A stretch of DNA of 38,358 bases, taken from JBCBSZ01 sp039185015 (GTDB lineage: Bacteria > Actinomycetota > Acidimicrobiia > Acidimicrobiales > Poriferisodalaceae). Position 1 is the first letter of the stretch. The number at the start of each line of letters is the position of its first letter. The notes below the pieces were generated by a model. It did no database searches and was not told where the DNA came from. It saw only the letters and a program-made list of their open reading frames with translations. Shown here piece by piece: positions 24,133 to 31,292 of the stretch. Made by a program: the position numbers and the translations under genes. The stretch spans positions 1-38,358 of the forward strand of contig JBCDAU010000051.1 of the NCBI GenBank assembly GCA_039185015.1, read 5' to 3'.

Positions 24133-25143
24133 CTATCGGCGGAAGACCTGCATCGCCGAGATGTGGTTGTCGAGACCACCGAGGCCACTCACCGACTGGG
24201 TCACGACGAAGCACGTGCCCTCGAATCGGGCGTGCTGGCACACGTAGACGGCGTACCCCGGCGACACCTGGATCGAGGAGATGACGTCGTTGCCGATCCC
24301 GGCCCGGACGGACTCGATGTCGTAGGTCCCGACGCTCAGCGCCCACGACGCCCCGCTGAACCCGCCGCCGGCGAAGACCGTCACCGGGGCGGACGGCGCC
24401 TCGGTCGTCGTGGTCGTGGTGGTGGTCGTCGTCGTGGTCGTCGTGGTCGTGGTGGGCGGGATCGACGGCGGCGGTTGCGTGGTCGTCGTGGTGGTGGTCG
24501 TCGTCGTGGTCGTGGGTGCGGCCGTCGTGGTCGGGGCTGCGGTGGTGGTCGGCGCGACGGTCGTCGTCGGCACGATCGCCTGGGTGGTCGAGGGCGCAGG
24601 AGGCGTCGTCGTCGGCGTGGTGGCCGTGGTCGTGGTCGGGGCGGTCGTCTCGACCGGTGTCTCTCTCGAGGGTGCGGCGGTCGTGGTCGGCGCGTGCGCC
24701 TCGGTGGTCGTCGGCGCGTGGGTCTCGGGCGGCGGCGGGTGCGCCTCGGTCGTCGTCGGCGGGTGCTCGTCGGGGTCGTCCTCGTCGGCTGCCCCTGCCG
24801 CCGGTTGCCGGATGGCGAGCGAGGTGAGGCCGGTCACGGGGATCGGGCTGTCGAGCCACGACGAGGCGGCACCCTCGGTCTCAGCGGCCACGGCCGCCAC
24901 CTCGGTCGTGGTGGTGGGTCCGACGGTGCGGTCGGCGTCGTCGTCTTCCCCCGATTCGGGCACCGTCGAGCGGGTCTGCTCGGCATCGAGGCCGACGGCG
25001 AGCACCTCGGGTCCGCTGCGAGCGATCGGTCCGCCACTGCTCCCGGGGCTGATCAACGCCCAGGCCAGCGCCAGGAGGCCGACGTGCACCACGACGAGCG
25101 CGACAACGGCCGCTGAACGTTGTGGGGACCTCGCACGGCGCAC
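24133..25143 (-). CDS. Membrane-anchored beta/gamma-crystallin domain protein with poly-Thr stalk
   Basis: 336 aa from GTG 25143. An in-frame GTG at 25185 would add 14 residues, but TACGCT lies 6 bases before 25143. An Arg-rich start and a hydrophobic segment (about 11-31) form a signal anchor. Residues about 100-250 are Thr/Pro/Ala-rich with long runs of Thr, a probable extended or glycosylated stalk. The last 82 residues are a beta/gamma-crystallin domain: VTVFAGGGFSGASWAL, VGTYDIESV, the calcium motif NDVISS, then GYAVYVCQHARFEGTCF and a second motif DNHISA. Ca2+ probably stabilises this extracellular domain. Two Cys flank the second half and may be disulfide-bonded. The role is unknown: adhesion, wall binding or inhibitor are all possible. 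Confidence 0.8.
   Translation of the reverse strand: MRRARSPQRSAAVVALVVVHVGLLALAWALISPGSSGGPIARSGPEVLAVGLDAEQTRSTVPESGEDDDADRTVGPTTTTEVAAVAAETEGAASSWLDSPIPVTGLTSLAIRQPAAGAADEDDPDEHPPTTTEAHPPPPETHAPTTTEAHAPTTTAAPSRETPVETTAPTTTTATTPTTTPPAPSTTQAIVPTTTVAPTTTAAPTTTAAPTTTTTTTTTTTTQPPPSIPPTTTTTTTTTTTTTTTTTEAPSAPVTVFAGGGFSGASWALSVGTYDIESVRAGIGNDVISSIQVSPGYAVYVCQHARFEGTCFVVTQSVSGLGGLDNHISAMQVFRR
24405..24780. repeat. Low-complexity poly-Thr coding repeats
   Basis: Plus-strand GTGGTCGTC-type triplet runs encode the Thr-rich stalk of the crystallin-like protein on the minus strand. Such tracts can change length by slippage, altering stalk length in frame-sized steps. Confidence 0.7.
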
Positions 25144-25149
25144 TCGCGC

Positions 25150-25155
25150 AGCGTA
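25150..25155 (-). promoter_or_regulatory. Leaderless -10 element of the crystallin-domain gene
   Basis: On the minus strand TACGCT is followed by 6 bases and GTG 25143, which decides that start over the upstream GTG 25185. Confidence 0.5.
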
Positions 25156-25267
25156 ACTGTGTGGTCGTCGAGCGTGTCGTACCACCCCCAGCGTCCGGAC
25201 AACCGATTTGAGCGGTCACGGCCCTGGCCCTCCGCTCGGTGCACTGGACCGCTGCGAGCTGACGGGC

Positions 25268-25289
25268 TAGAACCTGAATCTGAGTTCGA
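25268..25289. promoter_or_regulatory. Possible operator upstream of the TetR-P450 operon
   Basis: TAGAAC (25268-25273) and GTTCGA (25284-25289) are inverted half-sites, 5 of 6 matching, separated by 10 bases and lying 14 bases before the TetR gene start. An autoregulated TetR would be expected to bind about here. The evidence is weak. Confidence 0.3.
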
Positions 25290-25303
25290 CTTTCGGAACC
25301 GGG

Positions 25304-25969
25304 GTGGACGTGGGGCGCACGCAGTGGACGGCGGATCTCGAGTGGGTCCGCACGCCGCGCCAGACGCGGAGCGAACGCACCCAGACCGCCGTGCTCGATG
25401 CCGCCGCCGCGCTGTTCGCCGAGCGAGGCGTCGACCATGCCTCGGTCTCCGACATCGCCGCACGGGCCGGGACCTCGGTCGGCACGATCTACCACCACTT
25501 CAGCGACAAGCAGGGCCTCGTCTTCGCCCTCTTCGATCGACTGGCCGCCGAGCTCGACGCGACGACCGCCGACGCCGTCGACCCGGCCCGATGGCACGGC
25601 GCCGGGATCGCCGACGTCCTTCGTGGCTACCTCGACTTCGCGCTCGACGTCGGGCGCACGCTTCCTGCGTTCCGGATCGTCAGCAGGGCCGCAGCAGCAC
25701 GGGACGTCGGCGCCCGCGAACTGCTCGAGAAGCTGCACCGGAACATCGACGAGGGCGTCCGTGCGCTGCTGCTCGCCCGGGCCGCCGAGATCACCCACCC
25801 GGCTCGGGAGCTCGCCGTCGATCTCGTGCTCGACCAGATCGCCGCCATGCTCCTGGTCCGGCTCGAACCCGAGCTACGACCGAGCCGCCTCGCCGAGCTG
25901 GACGACGACGCCTGGATCGACGAGACGCTGCACTCAGCCCTGACCCACCTGGGCCTCACGACCGACTGA
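25304..25969 (+). CDS. TetR-family regulator of the P450 operon
   Basis: 221 aa from GTG 25304; GTG 25310 is an alternative, and neither has a clear ribosome site. The DNA-binding domain is canonical: TRSERTQTAVLDAAAALFAERGVDHASVSDIAARAGTSVGTIYHHFSDKQGLVF, helix-turn-helix at about residues 46-68. The C-terminal domain should bind a ligand, perhaps the substrate of the P450. It is the first gene of a same-strand run (P450, SDR, thioesterase, MFS) with a 42-base gap to the P450 gene, so it probably autoregulates the whole operon. It is divergent from the crystallin-like gene. Confidence 0.92.
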   Translation: MDVGRTQWTADLEWVRTPRQTRSERTQTAVLDAAAALFAERGVDHASVSDIAARAGTSVGTIYHHFSDKQGLVFALFDRLAAELDATTADAVDPARWHGAGIADVLRGYLDFALDVGRTLPAFRIVSRAAAARDVGARELLEKLHRNIDEGVRALLLARAAEITHPARELAVDLVLDQIAAMLLVRLEPELRPSRLAELDDDAWIDETLHSALTHLGLTTD

Positions 25970-26011
25970 TCACCGCGAGGCGCCACGGGGAGGCGCTGCG
26001 AAGGGGGAACC

Positions 26012-27265
26012 ATGACCATCGGCGCTCCGGCACCGCACGACATCTTCACCGACAACCACCGGTGGGGTGACGTCGACGAGTGGAACCGCGCCGCGCTCGC
26101 GCTCCACGACAGTGGGCCGATCCATCGCATCGAGCGCGAGGGGTTCTCGCCGTTCTGGGCGGTGGTCGGACATCCCGAGCTGCTGGAGATCGAGCGCCAG
26201 TCGGAGCTCTTCACGAACGGTCCCGAGGCCGTGCTGACCGACCTCGCCTCGATCGAGCAGCGTCAGCTCGACATCAAGACGCTGATCCACATGGACGCGC
26301 CCGATCACCCCAAGTACCGGCGCCTGACCGCCAACTGGTTCAGGCCCGCCAGCATCAACCGGCTCAACGACCGCCTCCAGCAGCTGAGTGACGAGGCCGT
26401 CGCCAAGCTGGCCGCCGCGGTGGACGACTCCGGGTGGGGGCGGTGCGACTTCGCCAACGACATCGCCCTGCCGTTCCCGCTCCAGGTGATCCTCAAGATC
26501 CTCGGCCTCCCCGAGGAGGACTACCCCCGGATGCTGATGCTCACGCAGCAGCTCTTCGGCGGACAGGACCCCGACCTGCAGCGCGAGGAGCTGACCCCCG
26601 AGGTCCTCGCCGAGGTGCTGGGTGACTTCTACGCCTACTTCGTCGGGCTCACGGCTGAGCGGCGGGCGAACCCGACCGAGGACCTGGCCACGTTGATCGC
26701 CACCGGCACCATCGACGGCGAACCGATGCCCGACCTCGAGACGCTCGGCTACTACGTGATCATCGCCACCGCCGGTCACGACACGACGTCGTCGGCGATG
26801 TCGGGCGGCATGCACGCCCTGCTCGAGCACCCCGACCAGCTCGCGGCCGTCCAGGCCGACATCGACCTGGTCAACAACGCGGTCGAGGAGATGATCCGCT
26901 GGACGGCACCGGTACGGCACTTCATGCGCACGGCGACCGAGGACACCGTCGTCGCCGGCCAGCCGATCGCGAAGGGCGACTGGCTCTACCTGTCCTACAA
27001 GGCTGCGAACCTCGATCCCCGAGTGTTCGACGATCCCCTGCGCTTCGACATCACTCGGCCGAACGCCGACAAGAACGTCAGCTTCGGCTTCGGCATGCAC
27101 TACTGCCTGGGCGCGCAGCTCGCCCGCAACGAGCTTCGGCGGCTCTTCGCGACCATGCTGCCCGCGCTCGACGAGATCTCGCTCGACGGTGATGCCGCTA
27201 CGACCAAGACCACCTTCGTCGGCGGCCACAAGACCCTGCCGATCCGCTACCGCATGCGAGGCTGA
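26012..27265 (+). CDS. Cytochrome P450
   Basis: 417 aa, a normal bacterial soluble P450 length. ATG 26012 follows a GAAGGGGGA ribosome site. Signature elements are complete: the I-helix oxygen-binding AGHDTT (254-259), ExxR (Glu293-Arg296 in EEMIRW), and the heme loop FGFGMHYC with Cys365 as thiolate ligand. The HYCLGAQLAR sequence and PVRHFMRTATED are typical of actinobacterial steroid, lipid or terpene hydroxylases (CYP125/142/124-like group), which is only a loose inference. It needs a ferredoxin and reductase, which are not encoded in the window. Four bases separate it from the SDR gene. Confidence 0.94.
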   Translation: MTIGAPAPHDIFTDNHRWGDVDEWNRAALALHDSGPIHRIEREGFSPFWAVVGHPELLEIERQSELFTNGPEAVLTDLASIEQRQLDIKTLIHMDAPDHPKYRRLTANWFRPASINRLNDRLQQLSDEAVAKLAAAVDDSGWGRCDFANDIALPFPLQVILKILGLPEEDYPRMLMLTQQLFGGQDPDLQREELTPEVLAEVLGDFYAYFVGLTAERRANPTEDLATLIATGTIDGEPMPDLETLGYYVIIATAGHDTTSSAMSGGMHALLEHPDQLAAVQADIDLVNNAVEEMIRWTAPVRHFMRTATEDTVVAGQPIAKGDWLYLSYKAANLDPRVFDDPLRFDITRPNADKNVSFGFGMHYCLGAQLARNELRRLFATMLPALDEISLDGDAATTKTTFVGGHKTLPIRYRMRG

Positions 27266-27269
27266 CGGC

Positions 27270-28214
27270 ATGCACGATCGATCTGCGTTCGGACACGACA
27301 CGACCACCGAGGAGGTGCTCGACGGCATCGACCTGACCGGTCGGCGAGTCCTCATCACCGGTGCCTCCGGTGGCCTCGGCGCCGAGAGCGCCAGGGCCCT
27401 GGCGGCCAAGGGCGCATCCGTCACGGTCACGGCTCGAGATCTCGCCAAGGCCGGTGCCGCCATGGCCGCCGTCGCCGAGGAGACCGGCAACGAGGTGCAG
27501 GTCGAGCAGCTCGACCTCGACGACCTCGCCTCCATCCGCGCCTTCGCCGATCGGTTCGCCGCCGCACACGACGCGCTGGACGTGCTGATCAACAACGCCG
27601 GCGTCATGGCCTGCCCGCAGGGCACGACCACCGACGGCTTCGAGCTGCAGTTCGGCACGAACCACCTCGGGCACTTCCTGCTCACCGGACTCCTCGCCCC
27701 GACGCTGCTCGCCGGCGACGCCGCTCGAGTCGTCAACCTGTCGTCGCGAGCCCACCACCGATCACCGGTCTCGCTCGACGATCCGGCCTTCGAGACCACG
27801 GCATATGACCCGTGGGTCGCGTACGGTCGCTCCAAGACGGCCAACGTGCTCCACGCCGTCGAGCTCGATCGCCGCTTGGCCGGACGGGGCGTCCGGGCCT
27901 ACGCCGTCCACCCCGGGGCGATCATGACCGACCTCGCACGGCACCTGAGGATGGAGGACATCGAGTCGATGCGCTCCTCCCGGCCTCAGTTGCGCATGAA
28001 GACCGTGCCGGCCGGTGCTGCGACCAGCGTGTACGCAGCGACGGCGCCCGAGCTCGCCGGCCAGGGTGGCGTGTACCTCGAGGACTGCGGGATCGCCGAG
28101 GTCGACGACGAGGCACCCGAGCACGGCGTCCGGTCGTACGCGCTCGACCCCGACACCGCCCGAGGGCTGTGGGGGCTCAGCGAGCAGCTCGTCGGTCAGA
28201 CCTTCGATCTCTGA
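27270..28214 (+). CDS. Short-chain dehydrogenase (retinol-dehydrogenase-like SDR)
   Basis: 314 aa. The start is the ATG at 27270, 4 bases after the P450 stop; the frame is open further upstream only within the P450 gene. The cofactor motif is TGASGGLG (30-37), followed by NNAGVMACP, NHLGHFLLTGLL, the catalytic Ser in VNLSSRAH, and YGRSK with Tyr and Lys. The NHLGHF block is typical of the retinol-dehydrogenase/WWOX-like branch acting on hydrophobic alcohols. It probably oxidises the alcohol made by the P450. The thioesterase gene begins 5 bases after its stop. Confidence 0.93.
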   Translation: MHDRSAFGHDTTTEEVLDGIDLTGRRVLITGASGGLGAESARALAAKGASVTVTARDLAKAGAAMAAVAEETGNEVQVEQLDLDDLASIRAFADRFAAAHDALDVLINNAGVMACPQGTTTDGFELQFGTNHLGHFLLTGLLAPTLLAGDAARVVNLSSRAHHRSPVSLDDPAFETTAYDPWVAYGRSKTANVLHAVELDRRLAGRGVRAYAVHPGAIMTDLARHLRMEDIESMRSSRPQLRMKTVPAGAATSVYAATAPELAGQGGVYLEDCGIAEVDDEAPEHGVRSYALDPDTARGLWGLSEQLVGQTFDL

Positions 28215-28219
28215 GGCGG

Positions 28220-29014
28220 ATGGCACCCGATCCCCACGTCTACTCGGCCATCACCGCGACCGACGACCCTTCGCGCTTCACGCTCGTCGTGGAGGCGGAG
28301 CTCTGCGCCTACGGCAACGACCGGTACTTCCTCATGGGTGGTGTCGGCTCCGGCTCGGCCGTCGAGGCGCTGGAGATCGTCACCGGTCGTCCGCTGATCA
28401 CGGCCTCGACGCAGTTCCTCTCCTACGCCACCCTCGGCGAGGAGCTGACGATCGTCGCGGAGGTCCAGGTCGAGGGCCGGGCGCTCACCCAGGCTCGTGC
28501 GACCTCCTGGGTCGGTGACCGCGCCGTCGTCGCGGTGACCGGCGCGTTCGGCGAGCGGCCCGACGACGAGGAGCGCGCCTGGTTCACCATGCCCGACGTG
28601 CCGGCGCCGCTCGACTGCCCGGTCCGCCTCCCCGAGTGGCACGAGATGCCCTCGCTCCACGACCGCATCGAGCAGCGCCTCGTTCCCGCGTCGGACGCCG
28701 CAGCGACCGGTCGGATCCTGAGCTGGACCCGACCGCTTCGCCCGGGACCGCTCTCCGCCGGGTACCTGGCCGTGCTCGCCGACTTCCTCCCGATGAGCAC
28801 CTACGAGGTGTTCACGCGAGCGCACAGCACCAACAGCCTCGACAACGTGCTCCGCATCCACGGATCGGCGGCGTCGGAGTGGGTCCTCATGGAGCATCAG
28901 CTCTCGGCGATCGGACGAGGGCTGTTCCACATCGAGGGACGGCTCTTCGCCGAGAACGGGACCCTCGTCGCGACCGCAGGGCAGTCCGGGCTCGTCCGCT
29001 ACGGCGATCGGTGA
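28220..29014 (+). CDS. Acyl-CoA thioesterase family protein (double hot-dog, TesB/4HBT_3-like)
   Basis: 264 aa from ATG 28220; the longer open frame overlaps the SDR gene. Two hot-dog halves are suggested: about 12-110 (GNDRYFLMGGVGSGSAVEAL, PLITASTQFLSYATLGEELTIVAEVQVEGRALTQARATSWV) and about 150-260 (FLPMSTYEVFTRAHSTNSLDNVLRIHG, WVLMEHQLSAIGRGLFHIEGRLFAENGTLVATAGQSGLVR). The latter resembles the C-terminal part of acyl-CoA thioesterase II. It likely releases a fatty or aromatic acyl group from CoA. The stop overlaps the MFS start (GTGA, 29011-29014). Confidence 0.87.
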   Translation: MAPDPHVYSAITATDDPSRFTLVVEAELCAYGNDRYFLMGGVGSGSAVEALEIVTGRPLITASTQFLSYATLGEELTIVAEVQVEGRALTQARATSWVGDRAVVAVTGAFGERPDDEERAWFTMPDVPAPLDCPVRLPEWHEMPSLHDRIEQRLVPASDAAATGRILSWTRPLRPGPLSAGYLAVLADFLPMSTYEVFTRAHSTNSLDNVLRIHGSAASEWVLMEHQLSAIGRGLFHIEGRLFAENGTLVATAGQSGLVRYGDR

Positions 29015-30168
29015 GCCGAGGAGCCGCCGGGGACCGGTTGCTCACCCGGGAGTTCCTGACCGTCGGCGCCGCGTCCGGTCTGTACTTTCTCGCCTTCGGG
29101 GCGCTCAACGCCCTGACCCCGCTGTTCGTCGTCGACGAGCTCGGCGGCACCGAGGCGACCTCAGGGTTCGTCATGGGCTCCCTGGCCATCTCGGCACTGC
29201 TGTCCCGACCGCACTTCGGTCGGATCTCCGATCGGCACGGCGCCCGGCGCATCGTGCTCATCGGAGGACTCCTCGGCGTGCTCTCGATGGTGATCGTCGT
29301 GGCGGTGCCGACCCTCGTCGGCGTCGTCGCCTCCCGCCTCGTGCTCGGTGGCGGCAGCGCGGCCGTCGTCACCGGCGCGACGACGCTCAGCCTCGACATC
29401 GCGCCGGCCCACCGACGAGGCCAGGCCGCGAGCTACATGCTGATCGCCTTCCACGTCGGCCTCGGACTCGGGCCCGTGGGCGGTGAGGCGCTCCTCGACC
29501 GGTTCTCCTTCTCGACGGTCTTCGCCTGCATCGGGGTCTGCGCCGCCGCCTGCGCGTTGGTCGCCCGCACGCTCCCGGTCCGCCCGACCGCGCCGGCGGC
29601 CGAGCCCACTCCCCTCGTGCACCGCGGCGCCCTCCTGCCCGGCGTCGTCTCGCTGCTGGGCGTGTTCGCCTTCAACGGCTTCCTGCAGTTCGCTCCGCTC
29701 TACGGACGCGAGATCGGACTGGAGGACGTCGGACTCGTGTTCACCGTCGCCTCCGGCACGATCATCATCGTGCGGATCGCGTTCGGGTCGCTACCCGATC
29801 GAGTCGGCCCGATCCCGGCAGCGTCGGGCGCACTCGTCGTCACGATGATCGCCGCCACCACGGTGGCGCTGTGGTCCGCGCCCGTCGGCATGTTCATCGG
29901 TGCGGCGCTGCTGGCGATGGGGCTGTCACTGCAGTCTCCGTCGCTCATCACGCTCGCGGCCGACGGCGTGCCCGATCGAGAACGAGGCGCTGCCATGGCG
30001 ACGTTCACCGGGTTCTTCGACATCGCCAACGCCACGATCGGGCCGATGGTGGGCCTCATCGTGATCGGCGCCGGCTATCGGGCGGCGTTCCTCGCCACCG
30101 GCGTGTTCGCGCTCGTCGGCCTCCTCGTCCTGCAGCTCGGACTGCGTCCCCGGGCCGCTCAGGTGTAG
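29011..30168 (+). CDS. MFS transporter
   Basis: 385 aa starting at GTG 29011, coupled to the thioesterase by a GTGA overlap. About 12 membrane helices can be traced. The loop after helix 2 carries motif A-like GRISDRHGARR, and helix 5 carries GLGLGPVGGEALL. It resembles small-molecule exporters or sugar/drug transporters of the YfcJ/arabinose-efflux type. As the last gene of the TetR-P450 operon it probably imports the substrate or exports the product or an inhibitor. It overlaps the convergent dioxygenase gene by 10 bases. Confidence 0.9.
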   Translation: MSRGAAGDRLLTREFLTVGAASGLYFLAFGALNALTPLFVVDELGGTEATSGFVMGSLAISALLSRPHFGRISDRHGARRIVLIGGLLGVLSMVIVVAVPTLVGVVASRLVLGGGSAAVVTGATTLSLDIAPAHRRGQAASYMLIAFHVGLGLGPVGGEALLDRFSFSTVFACIGVCAAACALVARTLPVRPTAPAAEPTPLVHRGALLPGVVSLLGVFAFNGFLQFAPLYGREIGLEDVGLVFTVASGTIIIVRIAFGSLPDRVGPIPAASGALVVTMIAATTVALWSAPVGMFIGAALLAMGLSLQSPSLITLAADGVPDRERGAAMATFTGFFDIANATIGPMVGLIVIGAGYRAAFLATGVFALVGLLVLQLGLRPRAAQV

Positions 30169-31181
30169 GCGAGTCGGACCCGCTCGAGGATGTACGGGCC
30201 GGAGTAGACCGGCGGGTGGCGCGGATCCTCCCCCGGCTCCAGGCACGACGGCAGGCACTCGACGAGAGCGTCCCAGTTCGGCTGGTGGAAGAACGGGATC
30301 GACACTCGGGTGACGGTCGCGGCCTCACCCGTCGGGGCCGGCACCCGATGCTTGGTCGAGCGCCACCGGTCGTTGGTCCAGATCTCCATCAGGTCGCCGA
30401 TGTTCACCACGAACGCGTCCTCGACCACGGGCACGTCGAGCCACTGGTCGCCGTCGCGGTCGTAGACCTGGAGGCCCGACTCGTCCTGGTGGAGGATGGT
30501 CAGCGTGCCCCAATCGCTGTGCGGACCCTTGCGCCACTGGCCCGGGAGCGGCTCGGCGGCCAGCGGCGGGTAGTAGTTCGCGACCAGGTTGGTCATGTGG
30601 TCGTCGATCTTGTCCGCGAAGAAGTCCTCCGGCAGCTCGAGGGCCAGCGCGAAGAGACGCATCATCTCCTCGGCGAGCCCTTCGAGCGCCGCGTAGTACT
30701 CCTCCCACACGGGCTGGAACCCAGGGAGGTCCTCGGCCGGCCAGATGTTCGGGCTGCCGTAGCTCGCGTAGTCGTCGCCGAGCACCTCGGGCTTGGCGAC
30801 ACCGGGCTCGCCGAGCCGGTTCGAGGTGTACATCTCGCAGAGGTCGGGGGCGGTCTCGACCTCGGACGCCGCGACGTAGGACGGGGCATCGATGAACCCC
30901 CGGATGCTGGCCTCGTCCCCGCCGGGAGTCGATCGGCGCTTGACCTCACTCGGCAGCTCGAAGAACGCCAGCGACGTATCGTGCATCCGGTCCACGAGGT
31001 CCGGGTCGATCCCGTGACCCACGATCACGAGGAAGCCCGAGCGGCGGCACACCTCGTCGATCGTGCGGGCGAGGCTCGCACGACCGACGGGGTCCGCTGC
31101 CGCTGACAGGTCGATCACCGGCACGTAGCCGTCCTGCACGACGCCGTGCTCGCCGAGCATCTCCGACTCGCTGATGACCAT
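30159..31181 (-). CDS. 2-oxoglutarate/Fe(II)-dependent dioxygenase, isopenicillin-N-synthase family
   Basis: 340 aa. ATG 31181 is chosen because GGGGGAAG lies 6 bases upstream; the open frame to 31235 adds 18 residues without a ribosome site. The N-terminal DIOX_N region has VPVIDLS and SGFLVIVGHGI. The iron triad is His221 and Asp223 (GPHSDWGTLT) plus His278 (STKHRVPAP), and Arg292-x-Ser294 (TRVSIPFF) binds the 2-oxoglutarate carboxylate. NYYPP at 202-206 is typical of the family. Because the Arg-x-Ser pair is present it probably uses 2-oxoglutarate. The substrate is unknown; family members hydroxylate amino acids, gibberellin-like diterpenes or ethylene precursors. Confidence 0.93.
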   Translation of the reverse strand: MVISESEMLGEHGVVQDGYVPVIDLSAAADPVGRASLARTIDEVCRRSGFLVIVGHGIDPDLVDRMHDTSLAFFELPSEVKRRSTPGGDEASIRGFIDAPSYVAASEVETAPDLCEMYTSNRLGEPGVAKPEVLGDDYASYGSPNIWPAEDLPGFQPVWEEYYAALEGLAEEMMRLFALALELPEDFFADKIDDHMTNLVANYYPPLAAEPLPGQWRKGPHSDWGTLTILHQDESGLQVYDRDGDQWLDVPVVEDAFVVNIGDLMEIWTNDRWRSTKHRVPAPTGEAATVTRVSIPFFHQPNWDALVECLPSCLEPGEDPRHPPVYSGPYILERVRLAYT

Positions 31182-31292
31182 GACGGACTTCCCCCAGGAT
31201 TCGCGTCTCCACAGCGTGTGCTGCCGCGATGACATGGTCGTGACTGCGACGTTGCCGTCGCGAGGCGGGGCGCCTTCGTCGATCTGTCGTCG

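Noticed and set aside
24163..25116. Plus-strand frame with a Gly/Arg-rich product
   Set aside because: It is the complement of the Thr/Pro stalk of the crystallin-like gene, and the low complexity explains the absence of stops.
25268..25289. KstR operator before the P450 operon
   Set aside because: TAGAAC and GTTCGA half-sites are present, but 10 bases apart; the KstR motif needs a 2-base centre.
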